Positions 33,157 to 40,149 of a DNA stretch of 40,149 nt are shown one piece after another. The translations under genes were made by a program, and so were the position numbers. The stretch is from an uncultured Synechococcaceae cyanobacterium. GTDB lineage: Bacteria; Cyanobacteriota; Cyanobacteriia; PCC-6307; Cyanobiaceae. The stretch covers positions 1-40,149 of the forward strand of contig CACPJY010000014.1 in the NCBI GenBank assembly GCA_902634405.1, read 5' to 3'. Numbering within the stretch: the first letter of the stretch is position 1; each line of letters begins with the position of its first letter. A model generated the notes under the pieces. It made no database searches. It worked only from the letters and a program-made list of their open reading frames with translations, and was not told the DNA's origin.

Positions 33157-33233
33157 ATAGTTGTTAATTAATTAATTGATTGCATATACAACTAAATTAT
33201 GACACTATCTCTCAAGACTTATCCTCTTAATTT

Positions 33234-34622
33234 GTGTCCCGTTCCTATCTTTTTGAAGCTTGCCCTCTGACTTTTGCAGCAGTCACTACAGGGTTAGAGA
33301 AGGCTATAGATCAAATAAATTCTCCTCTGAATAGTTTTGCGTGGGGTTGGCCAACGGTCATTTTGATCGCATTTACAAGTCTTGTCCTTATGTTTGGCCT
33401 TGGCTTTATGCCTTTGATTAAGCTCCCGTATGGGTTGAGGATGTTGTCAAAAGGTACTTCTTCATCTCTTGAAGATGGAGATATAACACCTTTCCAGGCA
33501 TTAATGACTTCTCTCTCTGCAACTATTGGCACCGGGAACATTGCAGGAGTAGCAGGCGCTATAGCAATAGGCGGACCAGGGGCTGTTTTTTGGATGTGGT
33601 TGATTTCAATTTTTGGGATAGCTACAAAATATTCTGAGACGGTTTTAGCCGTTCATTTCAGGGAGGTTGATTCATTAGGAAATCATGTTGGAGGGCCCAT
33701 GTACTACATCAAGAATGGTTTGGGTCCTCGATGGGCTTGGTTAGGTGGTAGCTTCGCTTTATTTGGGATGCTTGCTGGTTTTGGTATAGGGAATGGGGTT
33801 CAGTGCTTTGAGGTTTCTAGTGCTCTTTATGCAATAGGAGTTCCAAGACTTGTAACTGGAATTGTTCTTGCTTGTTTGGTCTTTGTAGTAATAGTTGGTG
33901 GTATTAAACGTATAGCTGTCGCTGCTTCTGCAATTGTGCCTGTTATGGCGCTGTTTTATATAGCGGCTTGTTTAGCAATAATTTTAGTTAATGCTTCTCA
34001 AGTCCCTGAGGCATTCACTACAATCTTTTCTAATGCATTTACCGGAAAAGCTGCTTTAGGAGGTACAGTTACTCAGGTCATTTTAATGGGATTTAAGAGA
34101 GGAATATTTTCTAATGAAGCTGGCTTGGGAAGTGCACCAATAGCCCATGCATCAGCTAAGACAAATGATCCCGTTAGGCAAGGATCAGTTGCCATGCTTG
34201 GAACGTTTATAGACACACTTATTATCTGCACAATGACAGCCTTAGTGATAATTATTACTGGTGCATATCAAACTGGTCAATCTGGATCTGATCTTTCTAT
34301 AGCTGCTTTCAACTCTGGTCTTCCAGGCACAGGATGGGTAGTTACTATCGGATTAATTGTATTTGCCTTCACCACCGTTCTAGGATGGAGTTTTTATGGA
34401 GAACGTTGTACTGAATACCTATTTGGAGTTAAGGCGATTTTGCCATTTCGACTTATTTGGGTTGCAGTTGTAGTTGTAGGTTCTGTAGCAGGTAATCGTG
34501 GGATTGTTTGGGCAGTAGCAGACACATTGAATGGATTAATGGCAATACCTAATTTAATAGCTCTTTTATTGCTCTCGGGAACAGTATTTAGATTGACAAG
34601 AAAATATTCCTTTAACTCTTAA
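33234..34622 (+). CDS. Sodium/alanine (glycine) symporter, AGCS family
   Basis: This 462-residue membrane protein imports small neutral amino acids with sodium. It has about eleven helices and the AGCS signature GTGNIAGVAGAIAIGGPGAV around residues 99-118, followed by GGPMYYIKNGLGPRWAWLG and the conserved FKRGIFSNEAGLGSAPIAHA. The C-terminal helices include GWSFYGERCTEYLFG. The start is GTG at 33234; no ATG is suitably placed. Marine picocyanobacteria take up amino acids, so this complements the ABC importer elsewhere in the window. No glycine riboswitch is visible in the 77-base leader. Confidence 0.93.
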   Translation: MSRSYLFEACPLTFAAVTTGLEKAIDQINSPLNSFAWGWPTVILIAFTSLVLMFGLGFMPLIKLPYGLRMLSKGTSSSLEDGDITPFQALMTSLSATIGTGNIAGVAGAIAIGGPGAVFWMWLISIFGIATKYSETVLAVHFREVDSLGNHVGGPMYYIKNGLGPRWAWLGGSFALFGMLAGFGIGNGVQCFEVSSALYAIGVPRLVTGIVLACLVFVVIVGGIKRIAVAASAIVPVMALFYIAACLAIILVNASQVPEAFTTIFSNAFTGKAALGGTVTQVILMGFKRGIFSNEAGLGSAPIAHASAKTNDPVRQGSVAMLGTFIDTLIICTMTALVIIITGAYQTGQSGSDLSIAAFNSGLPGTGWVVTIGLIVFAFTTVLGWSFYGERCTEYLFGVKAILPFRLIWVAVVVVGSVAGNRGIVWAVADTLNGLMAIPNLIALLLLSGTVFRLTRKYSFNS

Positions 34623-34638
34623 AATATATTTTTATAAT

Positions 34639-34866
34639 TTAAGGAAGGGGGGTTATTGTTTTTAACTTTTCATTTAATTGCCTGGCTAATGTTTGACGAC
34701 CAACTGCTAGCACTTTCAAAGTGTCTTCATGCATACGTAGCTGGGCATCTGCTACCTGCATTCCCCTGACAAGTTCTTTTAGATCATCAGGGAGTGATTT
34801 AAGGTCATACCTCTTGCCCTCAAAAGTAAGGATGGGGTCAAGGTTCTTTTCAGTTGATTCTGTCAT
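34639..34866 (-). CDS. Small DUF6447-like protein
   Basis: The 75-residue soluble protein has a single clear motif, LTFEGKRYDLKSLPDDLKEL, followed by a helix (VRGMQVADAQLRMHEDTLKV) that looks suited to dimer or partner contacts. I recall this pattern from the DUF6447 family, found in cyanobacteria, cyanophages and other bacteria; the assignment is by memory. Function is unknown. It is convergent with the symporter gene, only 16 bases apart, so the two transcripts probably overlap at their ends. Confidence 0.75.
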   Translation of the reverse strand: MTESTEKNLDPILTFEGKRYDLKSLPDDLKELVRGMQVADAQLRMHEDTLKVLAVGRQTLARQLNEKLKTITPLP

Positions 34867-34927
34867 TGTTAAATTGTTAGGAATTTTCTCGTAGAGAGAG
34901 GAATTTTTCTAGTGACATTACTAGGAG

Positions 34928-34949
34928 TTTTTTCAGCTTAGTGAAAAAA
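34928..34949. repeat. AT-rich inverted repeat between the DUF6447-like and ABC exporter genes
   Basis: TTTTTTCA (34928-34935) pairs with TGAAAAAA (34942-34949) around a 6-base loop. It lies 23 bases past the stop of the exporter gene and upstream of the DUF6447-like gene. It could act as a weak, symmetric terminator for the exporter transcript, but the stem is almost all A-T. Confidence 0.35.
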
Positions 34950-34971
34950 AAGATCCTTAGGAACTTACTTC

Positions 34972-36711
34972 TTACTGTAAGTCTCTAATTGTCTGTCTTT
35001 GACAAAGCTCTCGATAGCGCCCAGGCTTACTCATTAATTCGTCATGGGTACCTTTGTCGCAGATCCTCCCATTCTCTAGGAGAATTATTTGATCAGCCTC
35101 TTGGACTGTCGCAAGTCTATGAGCTATTACAACTACCGTTCTACCAGTCATTGCTCTTTTTAGGCCAAGCTGTACCGCAGCCTCCGCTTCTGCATCCAAG
35201 GCGCTCGTTGCTTCGTCTAAAAGCAGTACAGCTGGATTCCCTAGAACTGCTCTAGCAATAGCTATTCGTTGTAATTGTCCTCCTGATAGATTAGTTCCTC
35301 TTTCTTCAAGTTTTGTGGTGTATCCATCAGGTGAATTCATTATGAATTCATGAGCATTCGCAAGTTTTGCTGCATGGATTATTTCTTGATTTGTTACATC
35401 TCTACCAAACCGTATCGCATCTGAAATTGTTCCTGAAAGTACATTTGTCTGTTGTGGGACTAGGGCAATCTGCCCTCTTAATTCTTTGGCTTTTAGATCA
35501 TTTATATCTTTTCCATCTAGAAATATCCCTCCTTTCTGTGCTTTATTAAATCTAAGCAAAAGTGAGAATAGTGTACTTTTACCAGCGCCTGATGGTCCTA
35601 CTAGGGCTATTGTCTCACCTGGTTTTATTTTTAATGAAAGATTTTTCAGTGTTGCTTCTCCATTTGAATAAGAAAAAGTTATTTGTTTAAGTTCTAGCTC
35701 ACCTTTTGCGATCCCCAGTGTTTTAGCAATTTGAGAATCTTTAGGTTCTCTTGGTTGATGTTCAATTTCTCTCAACCGTTTCATAGAAGCCTGACCCTGT
35801 TGAAATTCATTGAAATTTGTAGTCAGATGGCTTATTGGATCAATGAGCATCAAAAGTGCCGCAATATAGCTACTAAAACCTTGGCTATCTAAGCCCCCAC
35901 TTTCTATTCTTATCGCCCCAACTGCTAAGACAGTAAGTATTCCTGCGGCTTCTATAAACCCAATTACTGGATGTTGTAAGGCTAGTAAAAGGAGTGTTTT
36001 GTATCTGTATCTCCTATGTAGATCAACTTCTAAGTCAAATCTTTGCTGCAGCCATTCCTCTGCGGCAAAAGCTCGAACAACAGGTAAACCTTGTATAGCT
36101 TCGCTTAAAAGTCCTGCAAGATCGCTTACCTTCTTTTGACTTTTTTCTGCTGCATGCATAACTTTTGATCCAAATTGACTGACCATTAATGCCACAATTG
36201 GCGCAAGCAGGATTGTTGCTAAAGAAAGTTTCCAATCCAACCACAACATGTAACTAAAAACAGCAATCAACTGAAGTATGCAAGGTGTTGTGTCTTGGAT
36301 TGTTTTGTAAATAACCTCTCCTACACGGTCAGCATCTTCAGTAAGTCTGTAAGCAATATCTCCAGAGGAAAGTTTTTCAAGGGAACTAAGTTCAATTCTT
36401 TGTAGTTTTCTGAAGAGCTCTTTCCTTAGTTCTTGACTGACGCTTAGTGCGGGGCCAGCTAAGAGTGTGTCTTGGCCAAATTGAGCAAGTTTCTGGAATA
36501 GAAACACTCCTAAGGATTGGCTTATTACTTTTAGGACTTGTTTTAGCTCTCCTTCGCCAATGGCAGGAATCAGTTCCCCAGCCAACCAAGCAAGTAGTGG
36601 CCAACAACCTACATATAAGATCATGCAGACTCCACCCCAGATCAATCGCTGGAGATGAGGCTTTAAAAGAGGAAGTAGCCTTTGGAAAGTGGCTTCTGAT
36701 TCAGATATCAT
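34972..36711 (-). CDS. Exporter-type ABC half-transporter (MsbA/lipid A or multidrug-like)
   Basis: The 579-residue protein is a complete half-transporter: six membrane helices in residues 15-310, then a nucleotide-binding domain. The latter has Walker A GPSGAGKSTLF, LVPQQTNVLSG in the Q-loop, the signature LSGGQLQRIAIARA, Walker B VLLLDEATSALD and the switch histidine in VVIAHRLATV. The conserved coupling-helix region reads SGDIAYRLTEDADRVGE. It would work as a homodimer in the cytoplasmic membrane. The substrate could be lipid, peptide or xenobiotic; nothing in the sequence decides. It diverges from the S4-domain gene across 47 bases. Confidence 0.93.
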   Translation of the reverse strand: MISESEATFQRLLPLLKPHLQRLIWGGVCMILYVGCWPLLAWLAGELIPAIGEGELKQVLKVISQSLGVFLFQKLAQFGQDTLLAGPALSVSQELRKELFRKLQRIELSSLEKLSSGDIAYRLTEDADRVGEVIYKTIQDTTPCILQLIAVFSYMLWLDWKLSLATILLAPIVALMVSQFGSKVMHAAEKSQKKVSDLAGLLSEAIQGLPVVRAFAAEEWLQQRFDLEVDLHRRYRYKTLLLLALQHPVIGFIEAAGILTVLAVGAIRIESGGLDSQGFSSYIAALLMLIDPISHLTTNFNEFQQGQASMKRLREIEHQPREPKDSQIAKTLGIAKGELELKQITFSYSNGEATLKNLSLKIKPGETIALVGPSGAGKSTLFSLLLRFNKAQKGGIFLDGKDINDLKAKELRGQIALVPQQTNVLSGTISDAIRFGRDVTNQEIIHAAKLANAHEFIMNSPDGYTTKLEERGTNLSGGQLQRIAIARAVLGNPAVLLLDEATSALDAEAEAAVQLGLKRAMTGRTVVVIAHRLATVQEADQIILLENGRICDKGTHDELMSKPGRYRELCQRQTIRDLQ

Positions 36712-36758
36712 CGGATCACATTATCAATATGAATATAAGGACTCCTCTCTGACTCATT

Positions 36759-36956
36759 ATGAAGCTCGATCAGTTTTTGAAATTTCAAGGTTGGGTTGCT
36801 ACTGGTGGCGAAGCTAAGCATTTGATTCAGTCAGGACTAGTGACTGTTAATGGATCCATCGAAAAGCGTCGAGGATTAAAATTGAAACCAGGAGATCAAG
36901 TAGTTTTTGGCACTGAACTTGCACATGTTTATGAGATTGACCCCAAAGGGCTTTAA
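36759..36956 (+). CDS. S4-domain RNA-binding protein (YbcJ/YaaA-like)
   Basis: The 65-residue protein is little more than an S4 domain: MKLDQFLKFQGWVATGGEAK, then HLIQSGLVTVNG and KRRGLKLKPGDQVVFG. The KLDQFLK...GGEAK...VNG pattern places it with the small YbcJ-type proteins that bind structured RNA, perhaps ribosomal. It precedes tpiA by 33 bases on the same strand and likely shares its transcript. Confidence 0.9.
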   Translation: MKLDQFLKFQGWVATGGEAKHLIQSGLVTVNGSIEKRRGLKLKPGDQVVFGTELAHVYEIDPKGL

Positions 36957-36989
36957 GTTGTCATTTACTGCAGAAGGGAGGATTTGACT

Positions 36990-37721
36990 TTGAGGAAAGC
37001 TGTAATTGCAGGCAATTGGAAAATGCACATGACCTGTGCCGAAGCTAGGGAATACATCTCTGTATTCCTTCCTATGGTTGATTCTCAAAGAAGTGATAGG
37101 CATTTGGTGATAGCTCCTCCATTTACAGCTATTTCTACTCTTTCAACTATTTTGAAAGATACCCCTATAGATTTGTCTAGCCAGAATGTTCATTGGGAGA
37201 AGAAAGGAGCTTTTACTGCAGAGGTCTCTCCCCAGATGCTTTTAGAACATGATGTTCGTTACGCCATTGTTGGCCACAGTGAACCAAGAAAATATTTCAG
37301 TGAAAGTGATGAACAAATCAATCTTCGAGCTATATCTGCGCAAAGTAATGGCCTTATCCCCATTGTTTGCGTAGGTGAAAGTAACGAGCAGAGGGAAAGA
37401 GGGGAGGCAGAGCGGGTTATTCGTAGACAGGTTGAGCAGGGTTTAGAAGATACCAATCCTGAAAATTTAATAGTTGCTTATGAGCCGATTTGGGCAATCG
37501 GGACAGGGAAAACTTGTGAGGCTGAAGAGGCTAATAGGATTTGCAGATTAATTAGGGGGTGGGTTGGATATCCTGATTTAATTATTCAATATGGTGGATC
37601 TGTTAAGCCTGGGAATATTGATGAGCTTATGGCAATGAGTGATATAGATGGTGTTCTTGTAGGAGGGGCTTCATTGGATCCAAAAGGTTTTGCAAGAATT
37701 GCCAATTTTGAATCAGAATAA
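36990..37721 (+). CDS. tpiA: Triosephosphate isomerase
   Basis: TpiA interconverts dihydroxyacetone phosphate and glyceraldehyde 3-phosphate in glycolysis and the Calvin cycle. The 243 residues carry the whole active site: K11 in AGNWKMHM, H96 in [11 protein letters not shown]165 in [14 protein letters not shown], and the phosphate loop YGGSVKP. The TTG at 36990 ([10 protein letters not shown]) is chosen over the TTG at 36984 because GGGAGG at 36976-36981 is then eight bases away. Its 3' end overlaps the folP frame by 32 bases. Confidence 0.97.
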   Translation: MRKAVIAGNWKMHMTCAEAREYISVFLPMVDSQRSDRHLVIAPPFTAISTLSTILKDTPIDLSSQNVHWEKKGAFTAEVSPQMLLEHDVRYAIVGHSEPRKYFSESDEQINLRAISAQSNGLIPIVCVGESNEQRERGEAERVIRRQVEQGLEDTNPENLIVAYEPIWAIGTGKTCEAEEANRICRLIRGWVGYPDLIIQYGGSVKPGNIDELMAMSDIDGVLVGGASLDPKGFARIANFESE

Positions 37722-38538
37722 TCTTTGGCCTGAAGGTTGGACTAATAGAACCTCAGTTATGGGAGTTATTAACTTAACTCCCGATTCTTTTAGTGATGGA
37801 GGTAGATATATGGAGTTTCAACAGGCTCTTTTGATGGCAACAAAGCAAATCAATGAAGGAGTCGATGTTATTGATTTAGGTGCACAAAGTACTAGGCCAG
37901 GAGCTTTTGAAGTTGGAGTTGAGGAGGAATCAAGAAGACTTCTCCCTGTGCTTAGAGAAATTAGAGCACATCATAAAAGTGTTCTAATTTCAGTAGATAC
38001 CTTTTTATCTAAAGTTGCTTCTATGGCAATTGAAGCAGGAGCGAATTGGATTAATGATGTAAGTGGTGCCAGGCATGATCCAGATATTCTTAAAGTTGTT
38101 GCAGATGCTAAATGCCCATATGTTTTAACTCATAGTCGAGGGAATAGTAAAAGTATGAATTCTTTAGCTTCTTATGATGATGTGGTTAATGAAGTACGAG
38201 AAGAGTTATTAAATACAACAGAAATAGCATTGTCTGTTGGCATTAAGCCTGCGAATTTGATTTGGGACCCAGGTATTGGCTTTGCTAAAACTACTGAACA
38301 GAATTTGTTACTTTTAAAAGGTATTGAACAAATTATTAAAGAGGGTTTTCCGGTATTAATTGGACCTTCTAGGAAGAGATTTATTGGTGAAACTTTGAAT
38401 AAACCTATTGCTACTGAGAGAAGTTGGGGGACTGCAGCTGTGATTTGTAGATGCTCACAAGCTAAAGCTGCAATGGTTAGAGTTCACGAAGTTAGACCAA
38501 CTATTGAAACTTTAAAAATGGCAGAGGTCCTTTGGTGA
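37690..38538 (+). CDS. folP: Dihydropteroate synthase
   Basis: FolP joins p-aminobenzoate to the pterin pyrophosphate in folate synthesis. The 282 residues show the family motifs: [16 protein letters not shown], then [45 protein letters not shown] and [11 protein letters not shown]. The [11 protein letters not shown] segment stands where many enzymes have MHMRGxPxTM. The start is uncertain: TTG at 37690 overlaps tpiA by 32 bases, while TTG codons slightly downstream are also possible, but all leave the catalytic domain whole. Translation is probably coupled to tpiA. Confidence 0.95.
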   Translation: MQELPILNQNNLWPEGWTNRTSVMGVINLTPDSFSDGGRYMEFQQALLMATKQINEGVDVIDLGAQSTRPGAFEVGVEEESRRLLPVLREIRAHHKSVLISVDTFLSKVASMAIEAGANWINDVSGARHDPDILKVVADAKCPYVLTHSRGNSKSMNSLASYDDVVNEVREELLNTTEIALSVGIKPANLIWDPGIGFAKTTEQNLLLLKGIEQIIKEGFPVLIGPSRKRFIGETLNKPIATERSWGTAAVICRCSQAKAAMVRVHEVRPTIETLKMAEVLW

Positions 38539-38565
38539 ATAGTAATTACTAAATAGTGGCCTAAT

Positions 38566-40149
38566 CTAATTTGATGATGATTCTTTTACCGCAGGAGATA
38601 CACCTTCAATTCGATCTTCAACTTCTTGATAAAGTTCTTGAAGTTGCTGGATGTTCTCTTCAGATGTTTCCCAATAACCTCTACCATTAACTTCAAGAAG
38701 TGTTCCTACTATTCTCCTAAAACTATGAGGATTGAGATCCATAAGTTTCTTCCTCATTTCAGGGTCATTTATAAAAGTTTCATTCGACTCTTCATAAACA
38801 AAATTATCTACTTGTCCACTTGTTGCACTCCATCCAAGTGTGAAGTTCATTCTCTTAGCTACTTCACGAACACCTTCATAGCCAGAGTCAATCATGCCTT
38901 CATACCATTTTGGATTTAATAGTTTTGTTCGCGAATCCAATCTAATTGTTTCACTGAGAGATCTGACTTGCGCATTAGCTGTTGTTGTATCAGCTATATA
39001 GCTTGTTGGTGATTTGCCATCATCTCTTAGATTTTTGATTAGATTAGTAGGGTCTGAATCAAAATAGTGACTAACGTCTGTTAGTGATATTTCAGCTGAA
39101 TCAAGGTTTTGGAAAGTGACATCAGCTGTTTTCATGACAGATTCAAATACTTCTCTTTTTTGATTCATTTCACCTGGATTATCAGCATTAAATGCAAATG
39201 TCTTTCTAGATAAATACATTTCTTGTAACTCACCTTCTTCTTCCCAAGTTGAATTTTCAACTGCAAGGTTGACATTTGAGCTGTAACTTCCACTTGAATT
39301 AGAAAACACACGGCAAGCGGCATCTCTAATACTTGTTCCTTCAGACTCGGCTTGCTTTAGAGCGTGTTTCCTGACGAAATTCTGCTCTATTGGTTCTTCA
39401 GCTTCTGCTGCCATTTTTACTCCTTGATCAATCAACGCCATTTGGTTTATAAACAGGTCTCTAAATACTCCAGAGCAATTAACCACAACGTCAACTCTTG
39501 GTCTTCCTAACTCTTCTAGTGGAATTAACTCCAGCTTGTTTATCCTGCCAACAGAGTCTGGCTTAGGTCTAACACCTATGAACCAGAGTATTTGGGCTAG
39601 GGATTCTCCATATGTCTTTATGTTGTCAGTTCCCCAAAGAACACAAGCTATTGTTTCAGGCCAATCACCTTGTTCTTCACGTTGACGCTCAAGAAGTTTG
39701 TCAACGACTCCTTTGGCGGCAGCTACAGCAGCTGTAGTAGGAATTGATTGAGGGTCTAGGGCATGTATGTTCTTTCCACTGGGAAGAACACCCGGGTTTC
39801 TGATTGGATCGCCTCCAGGCCCAGGTAGAACGTAGTCTCCATCAAGGGCATTAAGGAGACTTTCCATTTCCTTGTCTGCACAAATTTGTTGCAGGCAGAA
39901 CTGCAGGTATACAAAAAGATTGTCAAGTTGAATAGGGTCTATTTTGCCAAAACCATCTTTTCTACAAGCGTTTGTCCAGGGTTTTGGGAACTTGACGCCA
40001 AGTTTTATAAGAAGCTCTTTTATTCCTAAGAAAGATTTCTTAGATATGTCTACCCTTCCATCATTTCCAGTTAGAGATTTAATTAGCGATTGAACTGCAT
40101 TACGAGCAGTTTCAGTTATTTTTCTATTTAATTCGACATCAATAAGTAC
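38566..40149 (-). CDS. chlH: Magnesium chelatase subunit H, C-terminal part (runs off the right edge)
   Basis: ChlH binds protoporphyrin IX and is the catalytic subunit that, with ChlI and ChlD, inserts magnesium at the first step of chlorophyll synthesis. The frame is open from the window edge at 40149 to the TAG at 38566, giving 527 residues of a protein that is usually about 1330. CobN/ChlH-type segments are clear: [20 protein letters not shown], then [20 protein letters not shown], and [18 protein letters not shown]. An ATG at 39867 lies inside the gene and is not its start. The gene converges with folP, 27 bases apart. Confidence 0.96.
   Translation of the reverse strand, partial: VLIDVELNRKITETARNAVQSLIKSLTGNDGRVDISKKSFLGIKELLIKLGVKFPKPWTNACRKDGFGKIDPIQLDNLFVYLQFCLQQICADKEMESLLNALDGDYVLPGPGGDPIRNPGVLPSGKNIHALDPQSIPTTAAVAAAKGVVDKLLERQREEQGDWPETIACVLWGTDNIKTYGESLAQILWFIGVRPKPDSVGRINKLELIPLEELGRPRVDVVVNCSGVFRDLFINQMALIDQGVKMAAEAEEPIEQNFVRKHALKQAESEGTSIRDAACRVFSNSSGSYSSNVNLAVENSTWEEEGELQEMYLSRKTFAFNADNPGEMNQKREVFESVMKTADVTFQNLDSAEISLTDVSHYFDSDPTNLIKNLRDDGKSPTSYIADTTTANAQVRSLSETIRLDSRTKLLNPKWYEGMIDSGYEGVREVAKRMNFTLGWSATSGQVDNFVYEESNETFINDPEMRKKLMDLNPHSFRRIVGTLLEVNGRGYWETSEENIQQLQELYQEVEDRIEGVSPAVKESSSN

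Noticed and set aside
33157-33233. Glycine riboswitch before the alanine/glycine symporter
   Set aside because: The 77-base leader is AT-rich and has none of the conserved riboswitch cores.

Overview
The window looks like chromosome from an AT-rich marine picocyanobacterium, most likely a low-light-type Prochlorococcus or a close relative. The evidence is the C-terminal part of the Mg-chelatase subunit ChlH, several families I know only or mainly from cyanobacteria and plastids (CGLD27/DUF1230, DUF2811, DUF3318, DUF3386, DUF6447-like), low GC throughout, short intergenic gaps, and a tpiA-folP-chlH neighbourhood of the picocyanobacterial kind. Strain-level assignment is inference; I could not run a search.

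Layout. From 1 to 5.3 kb there are small secreted or membrane proteins (pentapeptide repeat, SemiSWEET, single-span protein), tRNA-Ser(UGA), a lytic transglycosylase with a coupled unknown gene, and a MetA-family homoserine acyltransferase whose specificity residue predicts acetyl-CoA. From 5.3 to 8.2 kb come an APH-like/P-loop kinase fusion, an AlkB-type dioxygenase, and a small protein with five exact-length 8-residue Ala/Glu/Lys repeats. From 8.3 to 12.0 kb there is a complete four-gene polar amino-acid ABC importer operon on the minus strand (binding lipoprotein, two permeases, ATPase). From 12.1 to 15.0 kb a GlcD/GlcE-like FAD oxidoreductase is coupled by an ATGA overlap to a SulP anion transporter. 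From 15.1 to 18.4 kb there are a long-form CbiX chelatase with an MXCXXC motif and metal-rich tail, DUF2811, and a GMC oxidoreductase.

The accessory-looking part is 18.4-26.5 kb. It holds a small Nif11-like protein, a recombinase-like protein that stops before any catalytic domain, a 46-residue gene, two tandem divergent metallophosphoesterases, and a DUF4956-CotH-VTC trio. The stretch ends at tRNA-fMet(CAU). This phosphate-chemistry cluster is the best candidate for an under-described system: a membrane protein, a membrane-anchored atypical kinase carrying a probable beta-solenoid, a polyphosphate-polymerase-type tunnel domain, and two exported phosphatase-like proteins.

From 26.5 to 40.1 kb the content is core: asparaginase II family, CGLD27, RsfS, DUF3318, carB, DUF3386, a sodium/alanine symporter, a DUF6447-like protein, an exporter-type ABC half-transporter, an S4 RNA-binding protein, tpiA, folP, and the 3' part of chlH running off the right edge.

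All family names come from reading the translations by eye. Positions of motifs were counted by hand.
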